From Bacteroidota bacterium (lineage in GTDB: Bacteria; Bacteroidota; Bacteroidia; Cytophagales; Cytophagaceae), in contig JAEYZG010000010.1 of assembly GCA_023428135.1 (NCBI GenBank), forward strand, positions 1 to 64,000: DNA of 64,000 nt, given 5' to 3'. The position numbers and the translations under genes are program-made. Shown here one piece after another: positions 6,656 through 15,446 of the stretch (positions within the stretch are counted from its first letter, which is position 1; each line of letters starts with the position of its first letter). The notes under the pieces were generated by a model. It did not search any database. It saw nothing but the letters and a program-made list of their open reading frames with translations, and had not been told where the DNA came from.

Positions 6656-7831
6656 TTACAACATCTCGAATATGCCGGCAGCGCCTTGGCCCGTACCGAC
6701 ACACATGGTAACCATGCCGTATTTTTTATTTCTTCTTTTCAATTCATTGAAAATCTGAACAGAGAGCTTTGCTCCTGTACATCCCAGGGGATGACCTAAA
6801 GCTATTGCTCCACCGTTAACATTTACTTTATCCGGATTAAGGCCAGTTTCTCTGATTACAGCAAGAGATTGACTTGCAAAAGCTTCGTTCAATTCTACAA
6901 GATCAATATCATCAAGCTTCATACCTGCCATTTTCACCGCTTTTGGTATGGCATCGATCGGACCAATACCCATAATTCTTGGCTCCACACCTGCAGTGGC
7001 ATAAGACACCATTCTTGCGATTGGCGTAACATTAAGCTCCTTCACCATCTTTTCAGACATAAGCAATAAAAACGCTGCTCCATCTGATGTCTGAGAAGAG
7101 TTACCTGCGGTAACAGATCCGTTTGCCACAAATACAGGTTTTAGTTTATTAAGAGAAGCTATGTTAGTATCAGCTCTCGGACCTTCATCATTTGCAACTA
7201 CAAATTCTCTTGTCTTCTTCTTTTCGTTCTCGTCAAGGTATGTTTCCTTCACTGTAATCGGAACGATATCATCTTTAAACAAGCCGTTCTTGATAGCATT
7301 CAATGCTTTCATATGCGATTGAAAAGCGAAATTATCCTGATCTTCCCTTGAGACTTTATATTGATCTGCAACAGCTTCGGCAGTTAATCCCATTCCCCAA
7401 TAGTAGTCTGCGTGTTCTTTTGTCACTTCGTAGTTCGGAACGATCTTCCAACCACCGAAAGGGATAGGACTCATACATTCTGCTCCACCGGCAATGATAC
7501 AATCTGCCATACCTACACTTATTTTAGCATGAGCAATTGCAATAGTCTCAAGGCCAGAAGCACAGTATCTGTTTACTGTCATACCAGGGACCTTTACTGT
7601 GTTTAACCCCATCAGAGAAATCATTCTACCAATATTCAATCCCTGCTCAGCCTCTGGTGTTGCGTTACCAACAATCACATCATCTATTCTTTCCTTGTCA
7701 AGACTGGGAACAGAATTAACAAGATGTTTAATTACTTCTGTGGCAAGATCATCGGGACGAAAAAATCTGAATACTCCTCTCGGAGCTTTCCCTACTGCTG
7801 ATCTGTAACCTGCTACTATATATGTATTCAT
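6656..7831 (-). CDS. fadA: Acetyl-CoA C-acyltransferase (thiolase)
   Basis: 391 codons, the standard thiolase length. It performs the last step of beta-oxidation, cleaving 3-ketoacyl-CoA with CoA. Visible motifs are the nucleophile Cys90 in VNRYCASGLETIAIA, the C-terminal NVNGGAIALGHPLGCTGAKL with the catalytic His, and CVGTGQGAAGIFEML with the second active-site Cys. It stands 42 bases behind the FadN-like gene and in front of the acyl-CoA dehydrogenase gene, so the whole cycle is co-transcribed. A biosynthetic acetoacetyl-CoA thiolase is possible by sequence alone, but the operon argues for degradation. Confidence 0.93.
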   Translation of the reverse strand: MNTYIVAGYRSAVGKAPRGVFRFFRPDDLATEVIKHLVNSVPSLDKERIDDVIVGNATPEAEQGLNIGRMISLMGLNTVKVPGMTVNRYCASGLETIAIAHAKISVGMADCIIAGGAECMSPIPFGGWKIVPNYEVTKEHADYYWGMGLTAEAVADQYKVSREDQDNFAFQSHMKALNAIKNGLFKDDIVPITVKETYLDENEKKKTREFVVANDEGPRADTNIASLNKLKPVFVANGSVTAGNSSQTSDGAAFLLLMSEKMVKELNVTPIARMVSYATAGVEPRIMGIGPIDAIPKAVKMAGMKLDDIDLVELNEAFASQSLAVIRETGLNPDKVNVNGGAIALGHPLGCTGAKLSVQIFNELKRRNKKYGMVTMCVGTGQGAAGIFEML

Positions 7832-7873
7832 AGTCGTTGGATTTAAAGTTTTAGAAATTTCATTAAAGCCCTC

Positions 7874-10276
7874 TTAGTTTCTAAGTGGTTTACCTGTAGT
7901 AAGAATGCTTTGTATTCTTTCAAGCGTTTTCTTTTGTCCTGTAAGTGAAAGGAAAGCCTCTCTTTCAAGATCAAGCAGATATTGCTCAGAGACAAGGGTT
8001 GGAGCAGAAAGATCTCCACCACACATAATGTATGCAAGTTTTTCAGAGATCAACTTGTCGTGCTCGCTGATATAGCGACCTGAAACCATTGAGTTCGCTC
8101 CTGCCAGGAACATACCAAGACCATTTTTACCAAGCACTTTAATATCTTTTCTTTGCTTTGGCTGAGTATATCCTTCTTTTGCAAGTTCCAGTACTTTAGT
8201 TTTAGCATCAGTGATCACCCTGTTCGCATTTACAGTGATTCCATCAATCGGCCTCAGATATCCCATTCTCTTTGCTTCATGAGCCGAAGTTGCCACTTTT
8301 GCAGTAGCAATGTTCATATAAGCATTCTTTAAAGAGTTCAACTGAATATCACCTTCTTCATAAGCATCCGATACCCTCAGCGTCATTTCCTTTGTTCCTC
8401 CACCGGCTGGGATCAGACCTACTCCAAATTCTACAAGTCCGATATAAGTTTCAGCATGCGCCTGGATTGCATCTGCATGAAGACTCATTTCACAACCACC
8501 TCCTAGGGTGAGTCCGTGTGGACAAACTACTACAGGGATTGAAGAATATCTCGCTCTCATCATAGTGTTCTGGAAAGTACGGATCATGAAATCGATTTCA
8601 TCATATTCCTGTTCGATCGCGTACATTAAAAGAAGTGCAAGGTTAGCACCAGCTGAGAAGTTCGGTGCTTCGTTGGCAATTACAAGTCCAGCGTAATCCT
8701 TTTCAGCAAGATTTATTGCCTTGTTTATACCTTCTACTACTTCTCCTCCAAGCGTATTCATTTTTGTATGGAATTCAAGATTCAGAACTCCATCTCCAAT
8801 ATCATATAGAGAAGCACCTGAATTTTTCCATACTACTTTATTCCCTTTAAGATTCTCAAGAATGATGAAGTTTTCTGTTCCTGGGATTTCTTTATAAGCT
8901 TTTGAAGGGATATCGTAATACTTTCTCTTTCCATCTTCTACTTTATAGAATGATTTGTTGCCGCCTGCTATCAGATCATAAACCCACTGAGCTGGTTTTT
9001 TGCCAAGCTCTTCCATTACTTTAAGACCCTTTTCAAGACCTACTGCATCCCATGTTTCGAAAGGACCAAGTTCCCATCCGAAGCCTGCTTTCATGGCATC
9101 ATCTATTCTATATAACTCATCAGAAATTTCAGGGATTCTGTTCGTAACATATCTGAAAATTCCTGCAAAAGATTTTCTGTAAAACTCTCCAGCCTTATCC
9201 TGACCAGCAAGCAGAACTTTCATTCTGGTTTTAAGATCATCAATAGTCTTGGTTTGCTCAAGAGTTGGGAATTTTACTTTCTGCTGAGGAGCATAATCCA
9301 TTGTCTTTAAGTCAAGAGAAAGGATCTCTGTTTTTCCTTCAGCACTTTTTGATTTCTTATAAAATCCTTGTCCGGACTTGTCTCCATACCATTTCTTCTC
9401 ATCCATCACCTTCAGATAATCCTTTAGTTTAAAGGCATCTTTAGATTCGTCATTTGGAAGACCTTCATAAAGATTGTTTGCTACTTTTATTAAAGTATCA
9501 AGACCTACAACATCAGCAGTTCTGAATGTTGCAGATTTAGGTCTTCCGATTACCGGACCAGTAAGTTTATCTACTTCATCTATATTCAGACCCAGCTCAC
9601 CCATTACATTCAGCACTTCCATGATGGAATAAATGCCTACCCTGTTTGCGATGAAAGCAGGAGTATCTTTACACAGTACAGTAGTCTTACCAAGGAAAAG
9701 ATCACCGTAATGCAACAGGAATTTTACAACTTCAGGATCAGTTTTCTGGGTTGGAATTATTTCAAGAAGTTTTAAATATCTTGGAGGGTTGAAGAAGTGA
9801 GCACCGCAGAAGTTTTTCTGGAAATCTTCGCTTCTGCCTTCAGCCATCAGATGAATAGGAATACCGGAAGTATTAGAAGTAACAAGCGTTCCCGGCTTTC
9901 TGAATTTCTCTACACTTTCGAAAACAATCTTTTTAACATTCAGATTTTCTACAACAACTTCAATTATCCAGTCATAACTTCCAATCTCCTTCATGTTGTC
10001 ATCGAAATTCCCGGTGCTTATTCTCTTCTGAAAATCCGCATCGTATAAAGGTGCAGGGTTTGATTTGATGGCAGTTTGCAAAGCATCGTTAACGATCCTG
10101 TTTTTTACCACCTTACTTTCTAAAGTTAAACCTTTAGCTTTTTCTGCGTCATTAAGGTCTTTTGGTGCGATATCCAGCAACAACACTTCCACTCCGATAT
10201 TTGCGAAATGGCAGGCTATTCGTGAACCCATCACACCAGAGCCCAATACAGCAACTTTCTTGATTTTTCTGGTCAT
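7874..10276 (-). CDS. fadN: 3-hydroxyacyl-CoA dehydrogenase / enoyl-CoA hydratase
   Basis: 800 codons. The NAD-binding 3-hydroxyacyl-CoA dehydrogenase part comes first (residues 6-31 GSGVMGSRIACHFANIG, Rossmann fold; HFFNPPRYLKLLEIIPT; C-terminal domains to about 300), followed by an enoyl-CoA hydratase/isomerase domain from about 510 with NFSAGANLALL (oxyanion loop) and GLTLGGGCEMSLHADA. This order is that of Bacillus FadN and the reverse of E. coli FadB. It supplies the hydration and second oxidation of beta-oxidation. The start lies one base after the stop of the MarR gene, so expression is coupled. Very secure. Confidence 0.92.
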   Translation of the reverse strand: MTRKIKKVAVLGSGVMGSRIACHFANIGVEVLLLDIAPKDLNDAEKAKGLTLESKVVKNRIVNDALQTAIKSNPAPLYDADFQKRISTGNFDDNMKEIGSYDWIIEVVVENLNVKKIVFESVEKFRKPGTLVTSNTSGIPIHLMAEGRSEDFQKNFCGAHFFNPPRYLKLLEIIPTQKTDPEVVKFLLHYGDLFLGKTTVLCKDTPAFIANRVGIYSIMEVLNVMGELGLNIDEVDKLTGPVIGRPKSATFRTADVVGLDTLIKVANNLYEGLPNDESKDAFKLKDYLKVMDEKKWYGDKSGQGFYKKSKSAEGKTEILSLDLKTMDYAPQQKVKFPTLEQTKTIDDLKTRMKVLLAGQDKAGEFYRKSFAGIFRYVTNRIPEISDELYRIDDAMKAGFGWELGPFETWDAVGLEKGLKVMEELGKKPAQWVYDLIAGGNKSFYKVEDGKRKYYDIPSKAYKEIPGTENFIILENLKGNKVVWKNSGASLYDIGDGVLNLEFHTKMNTLGGEVVEGINKAINLAEKDYAGLVIANEAPNFSAGANLALLLMYAIEQEYDEIDFMIRTFQNTMMRARYSSIPVVVCPHGLTLGGGCEMSLHADAIQAHAETYIGLVEFGVGLIPAGGGTKEMTLRVSDAYEEGDIQLNSLKNAYMNIATAKVATSAHEAKRMGYLRPIDGITVNANRVITDAKTKVLELAKEGYTQPKQRKDIKVLGKNGLGMFLAGANSMVSGRYISEHDKLISEKLAYIMCGGDLSAPTLVSEQYLLDLEREAFLSLTGQKKTLERIQSILTTGKPLRN

Positions 10277-10277
10277 A

Positions 10278-10742
10278 CTAAAAAGTGTTAGTGTTTTCTG
10301 TTTTGTTATTATAAATTTCTTTATGATCGATAATTTTATTTATTTTTTCCGCTACTTCTAAAAAAACCTTTAATTTTTCCTCAGGAATTTCCTCACGCAC
10401 AACCTGATTAAACCTTCTGACAACCTTCTTCGCCATCTCCTTTTTCTCTTTGCCCTTTTCGGTCAGAAATATTTTCACAAGTCTTTTATCTTTTTTGTCC
10501 TGTACTCGACGGATCAATTCGCTTTCTTCCAGACTTTTCAGCATACGGGTAAGGCTTCTAGGTTCCATCCCGATCATTGGACCAATTTTCGTGGCTGGCG
10601 TCCCTTCGACATTATCTATATATAAAAGGACATAACCTATTGACGCAGTGTAACCGAATTTTGCAGCCTGCTCATTATACAACCTGGAAATTGCATGCCA
10701 GGTGGTCTTTATATGGAAACAAACCGTTTGATAGGGCTTCAT
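10278..10742 (-). CDS. MarR-family transcriptional regulator
   Basis: 154 codons with the winged helix-turn-helix of the MarR family: GTPATKIGPMIGMEPRSLTR is the recognition region and RRVQDKKDKRLVKIFLTEKG the wing. It is the first gene of the beta-oxidation operon, one base before fadN, so it most likely regulates the operon and itself, probably sensing an acyl-CoA or fatty acid; the ligand is inference. A 12-base perfect palindrome (10786-10797) lies upstream of its start in the space shared with the divergent purU. Confidence 0.88.
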   Translation of the reverse strand: MKPYQTVCFHIKTTWHAISRLYNEQAAKFGYTASIGYVLLYIDNVEGTPATKIGPMIGMEPRSLTRMLKSLEESELIRRVQDKKDKRLVKIFLTEKGKEKKEMAKKVVRRFNQVVREEIPEEKLKVFLEVAEKINKIIDHKEIYNNKTENTNTF

Positions 10743-10785
10743 AATTCTGGTTTTTTTGGTAGAAACGAATTATCCCAAAAAATGT

Positions 10786-10797
10786 TATGCATGCATA
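10786..10797. promoter_or_regulatory. Palindrome in the marR-purU divergent region, candidate operator
   Basis: TATGCATGCATA is a perfect 12-base palindrome 44 bases upstream of the MarR gene start and about 80 bases upstream of the preferred purU start. MarR dimers bind such sites, so it is a candidate autoregulatory operator. Short palindromes also occur by chance. Confidence 0.35.
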
Positions 10798-10879
10798 CTA
10801 TTTTCAAATAAAACAAAATCATCCAACAAATCATTCTTTTCTCCCTCAAATGCGTTTAATTTTGCAAAAATATTGTTCC

Positions 10880-11716
10880 ATGGAAAATTCGATTTTGCTG
10901 ATTGATTGCCCCGACGAGAAAGGGCTGATTTTTAAGATAACAGGTTTAATATATAAAAACCATCTTAATATTATAGAAAACTCTGAATTTGTAGATAAAA
11001 ACAGAGGTTGGTTTTTTATGCGAACTGAGTTTACAGGTTTTTTCCCTGAAAAGCCCCTTATAGAGGAACTCAGAGAAATTCTTCCCACTGGCTCTACAAT
11101 TAAACTCACTCAAAAAGAACAGAAAAAAGTTGTTCTGATGGTTACCAAGGAGCATCACTGCCTAAGTGACTTGCTTGTGAGAAATTATTTTAAAGACCTG
11201 AACATATCTGTTGAAGCGGTGATCAGTAATTATATGATTCTTGATAAAATAGCTGCAAAGTTTGACATTCCTTTTTATTATGTAAGCCACGAAAACAGAT
11301 CAAGAGAAGATCACGAAAAATACATTCATCAGGTACTTTCCGAGCTTGACTTTCAATATATAGTACTTGCAAAATATATGCGCATTCTTTCTCCCGACTT
11401 CATAGCAAAATATCCGAACAAGATTATCAATATCCACCATTCATTTCTTCCAGCTTTTGTAGGAGCAAGTCCTTATGCGCAGGCTTTTGAGCGAGGTGTA
11501 AAAATCATTGGAGCAACTGCACATTTTGTAAATGAAGACCTGGACCAAGGACCTATTATTGCACAGAATGTACTACCAGTAGCCCATTCACATAGCGCTG
11601 CAGACATGGCTCTTGCCGGAAAAGATGTTGAAAAAATCGTGCTTGCAAAAGCTCTGAAGCTTGTCCTTGAAGAAAGAGTTTTTGTGAGCGGAAATAAGAC
11701 GGTGATATTTGACTAA
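10880..11716 (+). CDS. purU: Formyltetrahydrofolate deformylase
   Basis: 278 codons from the ATG at 10880. It hydrolyses 10-formyl-THF to formate and THF, balancing one-carbon pools. An N-terminal ACT domain (ILLIDCPDEKGLIFKITGLI) is followed by the formyltransferase fold with IINIHHSFLPAFVGASPY and GATAHFVNEDLDQGPIIAQ, which hold the catalytic Asn-His-Asp set. An upstream ATG at 10787 adds 31 residues (HAYYFQIKQNH...) that have no counterpart in the family, so the later start is preferred. Divergent from the MarR operon. Secure. Confidence 0.93.
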   Translation: MENSILLIDCPDEKGLIFKITGLIYKNHLNIIENSEFVDKNRGWFFMRTEFTGFFPEKPLIEELREILPTGSTIKLTQKEQKKVVLMVTKEHHCLSDLLVRNYFKDLNISVEAVISNYMILDKIAAKFDIPFYYVSHENRSREDHEKYIHQVLSELDFQYIVLAKYMRILSPDFIAKYPNKIINIHHSFLPAFVGASPYAQAFERGVKIIGATAHFVNEDLDQGPIIAQNVLPVAHSHSAADMALAGKDVEKIVLAKALKLVLEERVFVSGNKTVIFD

Positions 11717-11724
11717 CTTTTTAA

Positions 11725-12375
11725 TTGGAAACTTTTTTCAAAACTATAATGAATTCTTTTATAATCATTTTCAGAAATTATCTGCTTTGTTTAGTATTAA
11801 TTTCAATATCCCATCTGTCATTTTCACAACAAACAGACCAACAACAAACAGAGGCTTTGCAGTTCTTAAAGGATCAGAAGCAATTAAAAATAAAATTTGA
11901 TTATTCAGATCTTAAAATAAGAGAACTTCCTGAAGCTGACTTTCTTGAAGAAAAAATGGAAGAAAAAGAGGCTCGTAGCGAAGGTGCGGGGGAACGATAT
12001 CTAAATGCCTGGAAAGAGGATAAGCAAGTGAATTTTCCAAAAAAATTCATGATTCTCTTCAATAAGTATCTTAAAAAAAATGGCTTGAATGTAAGCGAGA
12101 ATGAGGCTCCATATACATTAATAGTAAAAACATTGAAAATCGATCCAGGCTGGTATAGTGGAACAATAGTATCTCAACCAGCGGTTACCGATTTTGAATT
12201 TTACTTTGTAAAATCAGATGCTCCGGAAGTTGTTCTTTGCAAATTCAGAATCATCAATGTACAGGGTGCAGCGGATTATGATGCTGGAGTGAGAATGCAG
12301 GAGTGCTATGCAAAAGCAGGTAAGGAACTTGCGAAATATATTTCCAAATATGCCTATTCAAAAATAACACAATAA
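11725..12375 (+). CDS. Secreted hypothetical protein, first of a tandem pair
   Basis: 216 codons with a signal peptide (LLCLVLISISHLSFSQ; the start may be the internal ATG at 11749). The mature part has a coiled acidic/basic stretch (EADFLEEKMEEKEARSEG), then PYTLIVKTLKIDPGWYSG and DFEFYFVKSDAPEVVLCKFR, ending with two Cys (LCKFR, MQECYAK) and AGKELAKYISKYA. I recognise no named family; the fold looks like a small beta-rich secreted protein known only from Bacteroidetes. The next gene region is a diverged copy of it. Function unknown. Confidence 0.75.
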   Translation: METFFKTIMNSFIIIFRNYLLCLVLISISHLSFSQQTDQQQTEALQFLKDQKQLKIKFDYSDLKIRELPEADFLEEKMEEKEARSEGAGERYLNAWKEDKQVNFPKKFMILFNKYLKKNGLNVSENEAPYTLIVKTLKIDPGWYSGTIVSQPAVTDFEFYFVKSDAPEVVLCKFRIINVQGAADYDAGVRMQECYAKAGKELAKYISKYAYSKITQ

Positions 12376-12390
12376 ATAACGTTCATTATA

Positions 12391-13005
12391 ATGACAAACA
12401 GAATCTGTCTTTGGGTGACATTTTTACTTTTTTACTATAGAGCCTTTTCTCAAAAACCAAAGAACAAAAGTCTCAGGAGCTTGAATTTCTTAAAGATCAA
12501 ACCGAGATAAACATAGTATTCTTATATGATGACTTAACTATTGGAATCAAATCTGAAAGTGAATACCTCAAAGAAAAAGTTGAAAACAAAAACAATTTCG
12601 AAACTGGTAGCGGTGACAAATGGCTGGCTAAATGGAATTAAGGACAAAGAGGATGTTTATCCTGAAAAGTATATAACTGCTTTTAACGAAGTCTTTACCT
12701 TAAAAAGGATAAAATTTAAGTCTGTACAGGATAGAACTCTTAAATATACTTTAATTGTGAAAACAGTTAGGATAGAACCCGGATTTGCAAGCCTTCCGAT
12801 TGTCTATAGCGGAGCCCAATCAGATTTTGAATTCAGGTTTGTAGAAACAATAGCTCCGGACAATCAATTATGTAAACTTAAAATTTCAAATGTTAAGGGA
12901 ACTGGTGAATATGACACTACCAATAGAATAGGCGAATGTTACGCAATCGCTGGAGCTACCTTTGGCCAATACATTCCGGAATATGTATTTAAAGCCGGGA
13001 GATAA
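12391..13005 (+). pseudogene. Frameshifted paralogue of the preceding gene
   Basis: The frame from ATG 12391 gives a signal peptide (LWVTFLLFYYRAFSQKPKNK), then must shift near 12465 into another frame (QELEFLKDQTEINI, then DDLTIGIKSESEYLKEKVEN, then GDKWLAKW), and shift back near 12630 into GIKDKEDVYPEKYITAFNEV to the stop at 13005. Each segment aligns with the upstream paralogue, e.g. YTLIVKTVRIEPGF against YTLIVKTLKIDPGW, and both Cys are kept. The two shifts compensate, so only about 55 codons are in the wrong frame. Either a decaying tandem duplicate or two sequencing errors. The shorter ORF from TTG 12541 lacks the signal peptide and is not a natural gene start. Confidence 0.75.
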
Positions 13006-13064
13006 CCCCATCAGAAATTTGTATATAGATAAATTCGGGGCTATTTTAGTTCTGAATTTATTGT

Positions 13065-13598
13065 ATGAAACCACAAAAAACAACGATACCCGATAGCGAC
13101 CTCATTAACCAAAACTTCTCACCAGTACATTACTCCGACTCATACAAAATTGAATTCTATACAAAACAATCAATCCATGTCGATAATCTTGTCTATGCTT
13201 TCTTCGACTCTCCTCCGAAATGGATTGAAAAACTCTTTTCCCTCAGGAATACCATTGTTAAAATATTAGGTTTGAAAGTCTCTGAAGAAAACGACAGAAC
13301 GCGTCAGAGAGAACTTTTCACAGTTGAGAAGGGAAATGGTCTTGGTCTGTTCAAAGTCTTTGATAAAAACGACAATGAGGTATTGCTTGGAGAAGATGAC
13401 AAACATCTGGACTTTAGAATTCTATTTCAACTTACCCGAAGCACGAATGATTATTATATATTCTCCCTTACGACTCCGGTAAGGTTTCATAATTCTTTCG
13501 GAAAATTCTATTTCACCATTATTAAACCCTTCCATCAATTCATAGTGCCGGCTATGATTAGCAGTATTGTTAAGAAAGTAACGACCAACAAAAGCTGA
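13065..13598 (+). CDS. DUF2867-family protein
   Basis: 177 codons, soluble, no signal peptide. The succession SPPKWIEKLFSLRNTIVKILG, LLGEDDKHLDFRILFQL and TPVRFHNSFGKFYFTIIKPF, ending in an HQFIVPAMI helix, is the pattern I associate with the DUF2867 family, small proteins of unknown function sometimes fused to SDR-type epimerases. It sits alone between the secreted tandem pair and gldM. No role can be deduced from the neighbours. Confidence 0.7.
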   Translation: MKPQKTTIPDSDLINQNFSPVHYSDSYKIEFYTKQSIHVDNLVYAFFDSPPKWIEKLFSLRNTIVKILGLKVSEENDRTRQRELFTVEKGNGLGLFKVFDKNDNEVLLGEDDKHLDFRILFQLTRSTNDYYIFSLTTPVRFHNSFGKFYFTIIKPFHQFIVPAMISSIVKKVTTNKS

Positions 13599-13791
13599 AT
13601 TCGCTGACTATCTGTCAGATTATAAGGAATGATTCCCAAAATCATTTTCCATTCTTCTCTCAGAAAAAATATTTTTTTATCCTGTATCTTTTTTTCCTTT
13701 CTGTATTATGAGGTCGAAGATGAAAATTCTTCAGTCATGACTTAAAGCGGCGCGCCATTTATTATTTGTGGAAACTTAACTCTATACTAAT

Positions 13792-15387
13792 ATGGCAGGA
13801 TCTAAAGAAACACCAAGACAAAAGATGATAGGTATGATGTACCTCGTCTTAACCGCATTGCTTGCACTACAGGTAAGCTCAGCGTTGATATATAAATTCC
13901 AGTACCTCAACGATAGTCTTGAGAAAACTGTATCTGAGACCAAAGAGATCAGCAGTGAAAAGCTAAAAAACATAGCTATTGCGGTGAAACAAAAAGGAAA
14001 CAAGTCAGATGAGGTAAAACTGAAGGAAGAAGCTGAAGCCGTCTCTCAGAAAACCAGAGAGCTTGTTACTTTCATAGATAACCTTAAAAAGGACATGATT
14101 ACCAATACCGGAGGGCTGGAAGAAGACGGAACCTTAAAGGGAGCCAAAGAGGAAACAGAGGTGGAAGTTATTATGATTGGGGCAGCAAAAAATGGTAAAG
14201 CATATGAGCTTAAGAAAAAACTAAATGACTATGTAGCTTTTGTAAACGAACGATCTGATAAAAAATTCAGCGCTATCGCTCTCGACGCATCTGAAGACCC
14301 CTTATTAAAAAACAATCCGGATCAAAGGAACAAAGATTTTGCAGAATTGAATTTTGGTCAGACACCATTAGTCGCCGCTCTGGCCGCATTAAGCGAAATG
14401 GAATCAAGAGTGGTGGGTATTGAAGCAGTTGTATTAGATGAGAAAAGTAAAAAGCTTGATGCAGATGAATATAAGGTAGATGAATTGATACCAATGGTTC
14501 GAACGGGAACGAAAATTATACCGGCAGGAATGAAGTATGAAGCTGATGTATTTTTAACGGCTATCACGAATTCCGACAAACCTAAAATAAGTGTTGGAAA
14601 TGCTGATCTTGTGGTAGATAATAATGGAATTGGAAAGTTCTCCTTTACTGCAAGTGGAGGAAACTATATTGGAGGAGAGATAAAAAAAACATGGACTGGA
14701 AAAATAAAAATTAAAAAGCCCAACGGACAAGACACCACCTATACTATAACAGAAGAATATATTGTTACCGAACCCGTCATTCAGGTTGAGTCTGCAACCC
14801 CTCCTGCACTTTATAAAAATTGCGGTAATAAGTTGAATGTTCAGGTACCTGCTCTTGGCAATAATTATAATCCAGATTTCAGGGTAGATGGTGCAAACGT
14901 TACAAAAGGAAGTAAGAAGGGAGAAGTAATTATAGTCCCATCAGGAAGCACACCAACAGTTTCTATAAAAGTGAGCAGCAACGGCAATTATATCGGTGAA
15001 CAAAAGTATACGATTAAACTGGTACCTCTGCCTAAAATAGAAGTATATGTAAATGGCCAGTTGGTCGATCCTAGAAACGGAGTCGCAGCAGACCAGGCAA
15101 GATCCATTATGGTAAAAGCTGTTGCTGATCCGGAATTCAAAAAAACGTTGCCAGATGAATCAAAATACTATGTGACAGAATGGAAGCTCACAGTTAAAAG
15201 CGGTCGGAACGGAAGGAACCCAAAGACATTCACATCTGAGATGGGAAATCTAAATGAATTGATAGGCAATCTAAAGCCTAACGAAAGATTTATCATTGAT
15301 ATAAAACAAGTGAAGAGAAAAAATTACAAAGGTGAACTTGAAGAAGTTAAGATGCCTGATAAACCTGAGGTGGTAACTCTTTACTAA
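13792..15387 (+). CDS. gldM: GldM/PorM gliding and type IX secretion motor protein
   Basis: 531 codons, close to the 513 of F. johnsoniae GldM. The single N-terminal membrane helix MIGMMYLVLTALLALQVS after a short cytoplasmic MAGSKETPRQK is diagnostic. The periplasmic part begins helical (residues 35-220) and continues as beta domains (PLPKIEVYVNGQLVDP). GldM with GldL forms the proton-driven motor of gliding and T9SS, contacting the GldK/GldN ring. Normally gldK-gldL-gldM-gldN are adjacent; here neither neighbour is a gld gene, so this is probably an additional paralogue or a relocated copy. A terminator at 15403-15426 ends it as a single-gene unit. Confidence 0.9.
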   Translation: MAGSKETPRQKMIGMMYLVLTALLALQVSSALIYKFQYLNDSLEKTVSETKEISSEKLKNIAIAVKQKGNKSDEVKLKEEAEAVSQKTRELVTFIDNLKKDMITNTGGLEEDGTLKGAKEETEVEVIMIGAAKNGKAYELKKKLNDYVAFVNERSDKKFSAIALDASEDPLLKNNPDQRNKDFAELNFGQTPLVAALAALSEMESRVVGIEAVVLDEKSKKLDADEYKVDELIPMVRTGTKIIPAGMKYEADVFLTAITNSDKPKISVGNADLVVDNNGIGKFSFTASGGNYIGGEIKKTWTGKIKIKKPNGQDTTYTITEEYIVTEPVIQVESATPPALYKNCGNKLNVQVPALGNNYNPDFRVDGANVTKGSKKGEVIIVPSGSTPTVSIKVSSNGNYIGEQKYTIKLVPLPKIEVYVNGQLVDPRNGVAADQARSIMVKAVADPEFKKTLPDESKYYVTEWKLTVKSGRNGRNPKTFTSEMGNLNELIGNLKPNERFIIDIKQVKRKNYKGELEEVKMPDKPEVVTLY

Positions 15388-15398
15388 CTATGTTAAAG

Positions 15399-15435
15399 AG
15401 AAAGAGGACCGTTAGGGCGGTCCTCTCTGCTTTCT
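15399..15435. terminator. Bidirectional terminator between convergent genes
   Basis: AGAGGACC (15403-15410) pairs with GGTCCTCT (15419-15426), flanked by A-rich and T-rich sequence. It serves gldM on the plus strand and the leftward hydrolase gene. Confidence 0.75.
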
Positions 15436-15446
15436 TTAGGGTTACT

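Noticed and set aside
4774..10742. Possibility that the fad operon is butanoate or polyhydroxybutyrate biosynthesis
   Set aside because: The FadN-type fusion, the long acyl-CoA dehydrogenase and the MarR regulator together fit degradation, and no synthase, reductase or phasin gene is present.
13748..13755. GGCGCGCC rare-cutter site in front of gldM, possible cloning scar
   Set aside because: A single 8-base site with natural flanks on both sides and no vector or adapter sequence; chance occurrence is enough.
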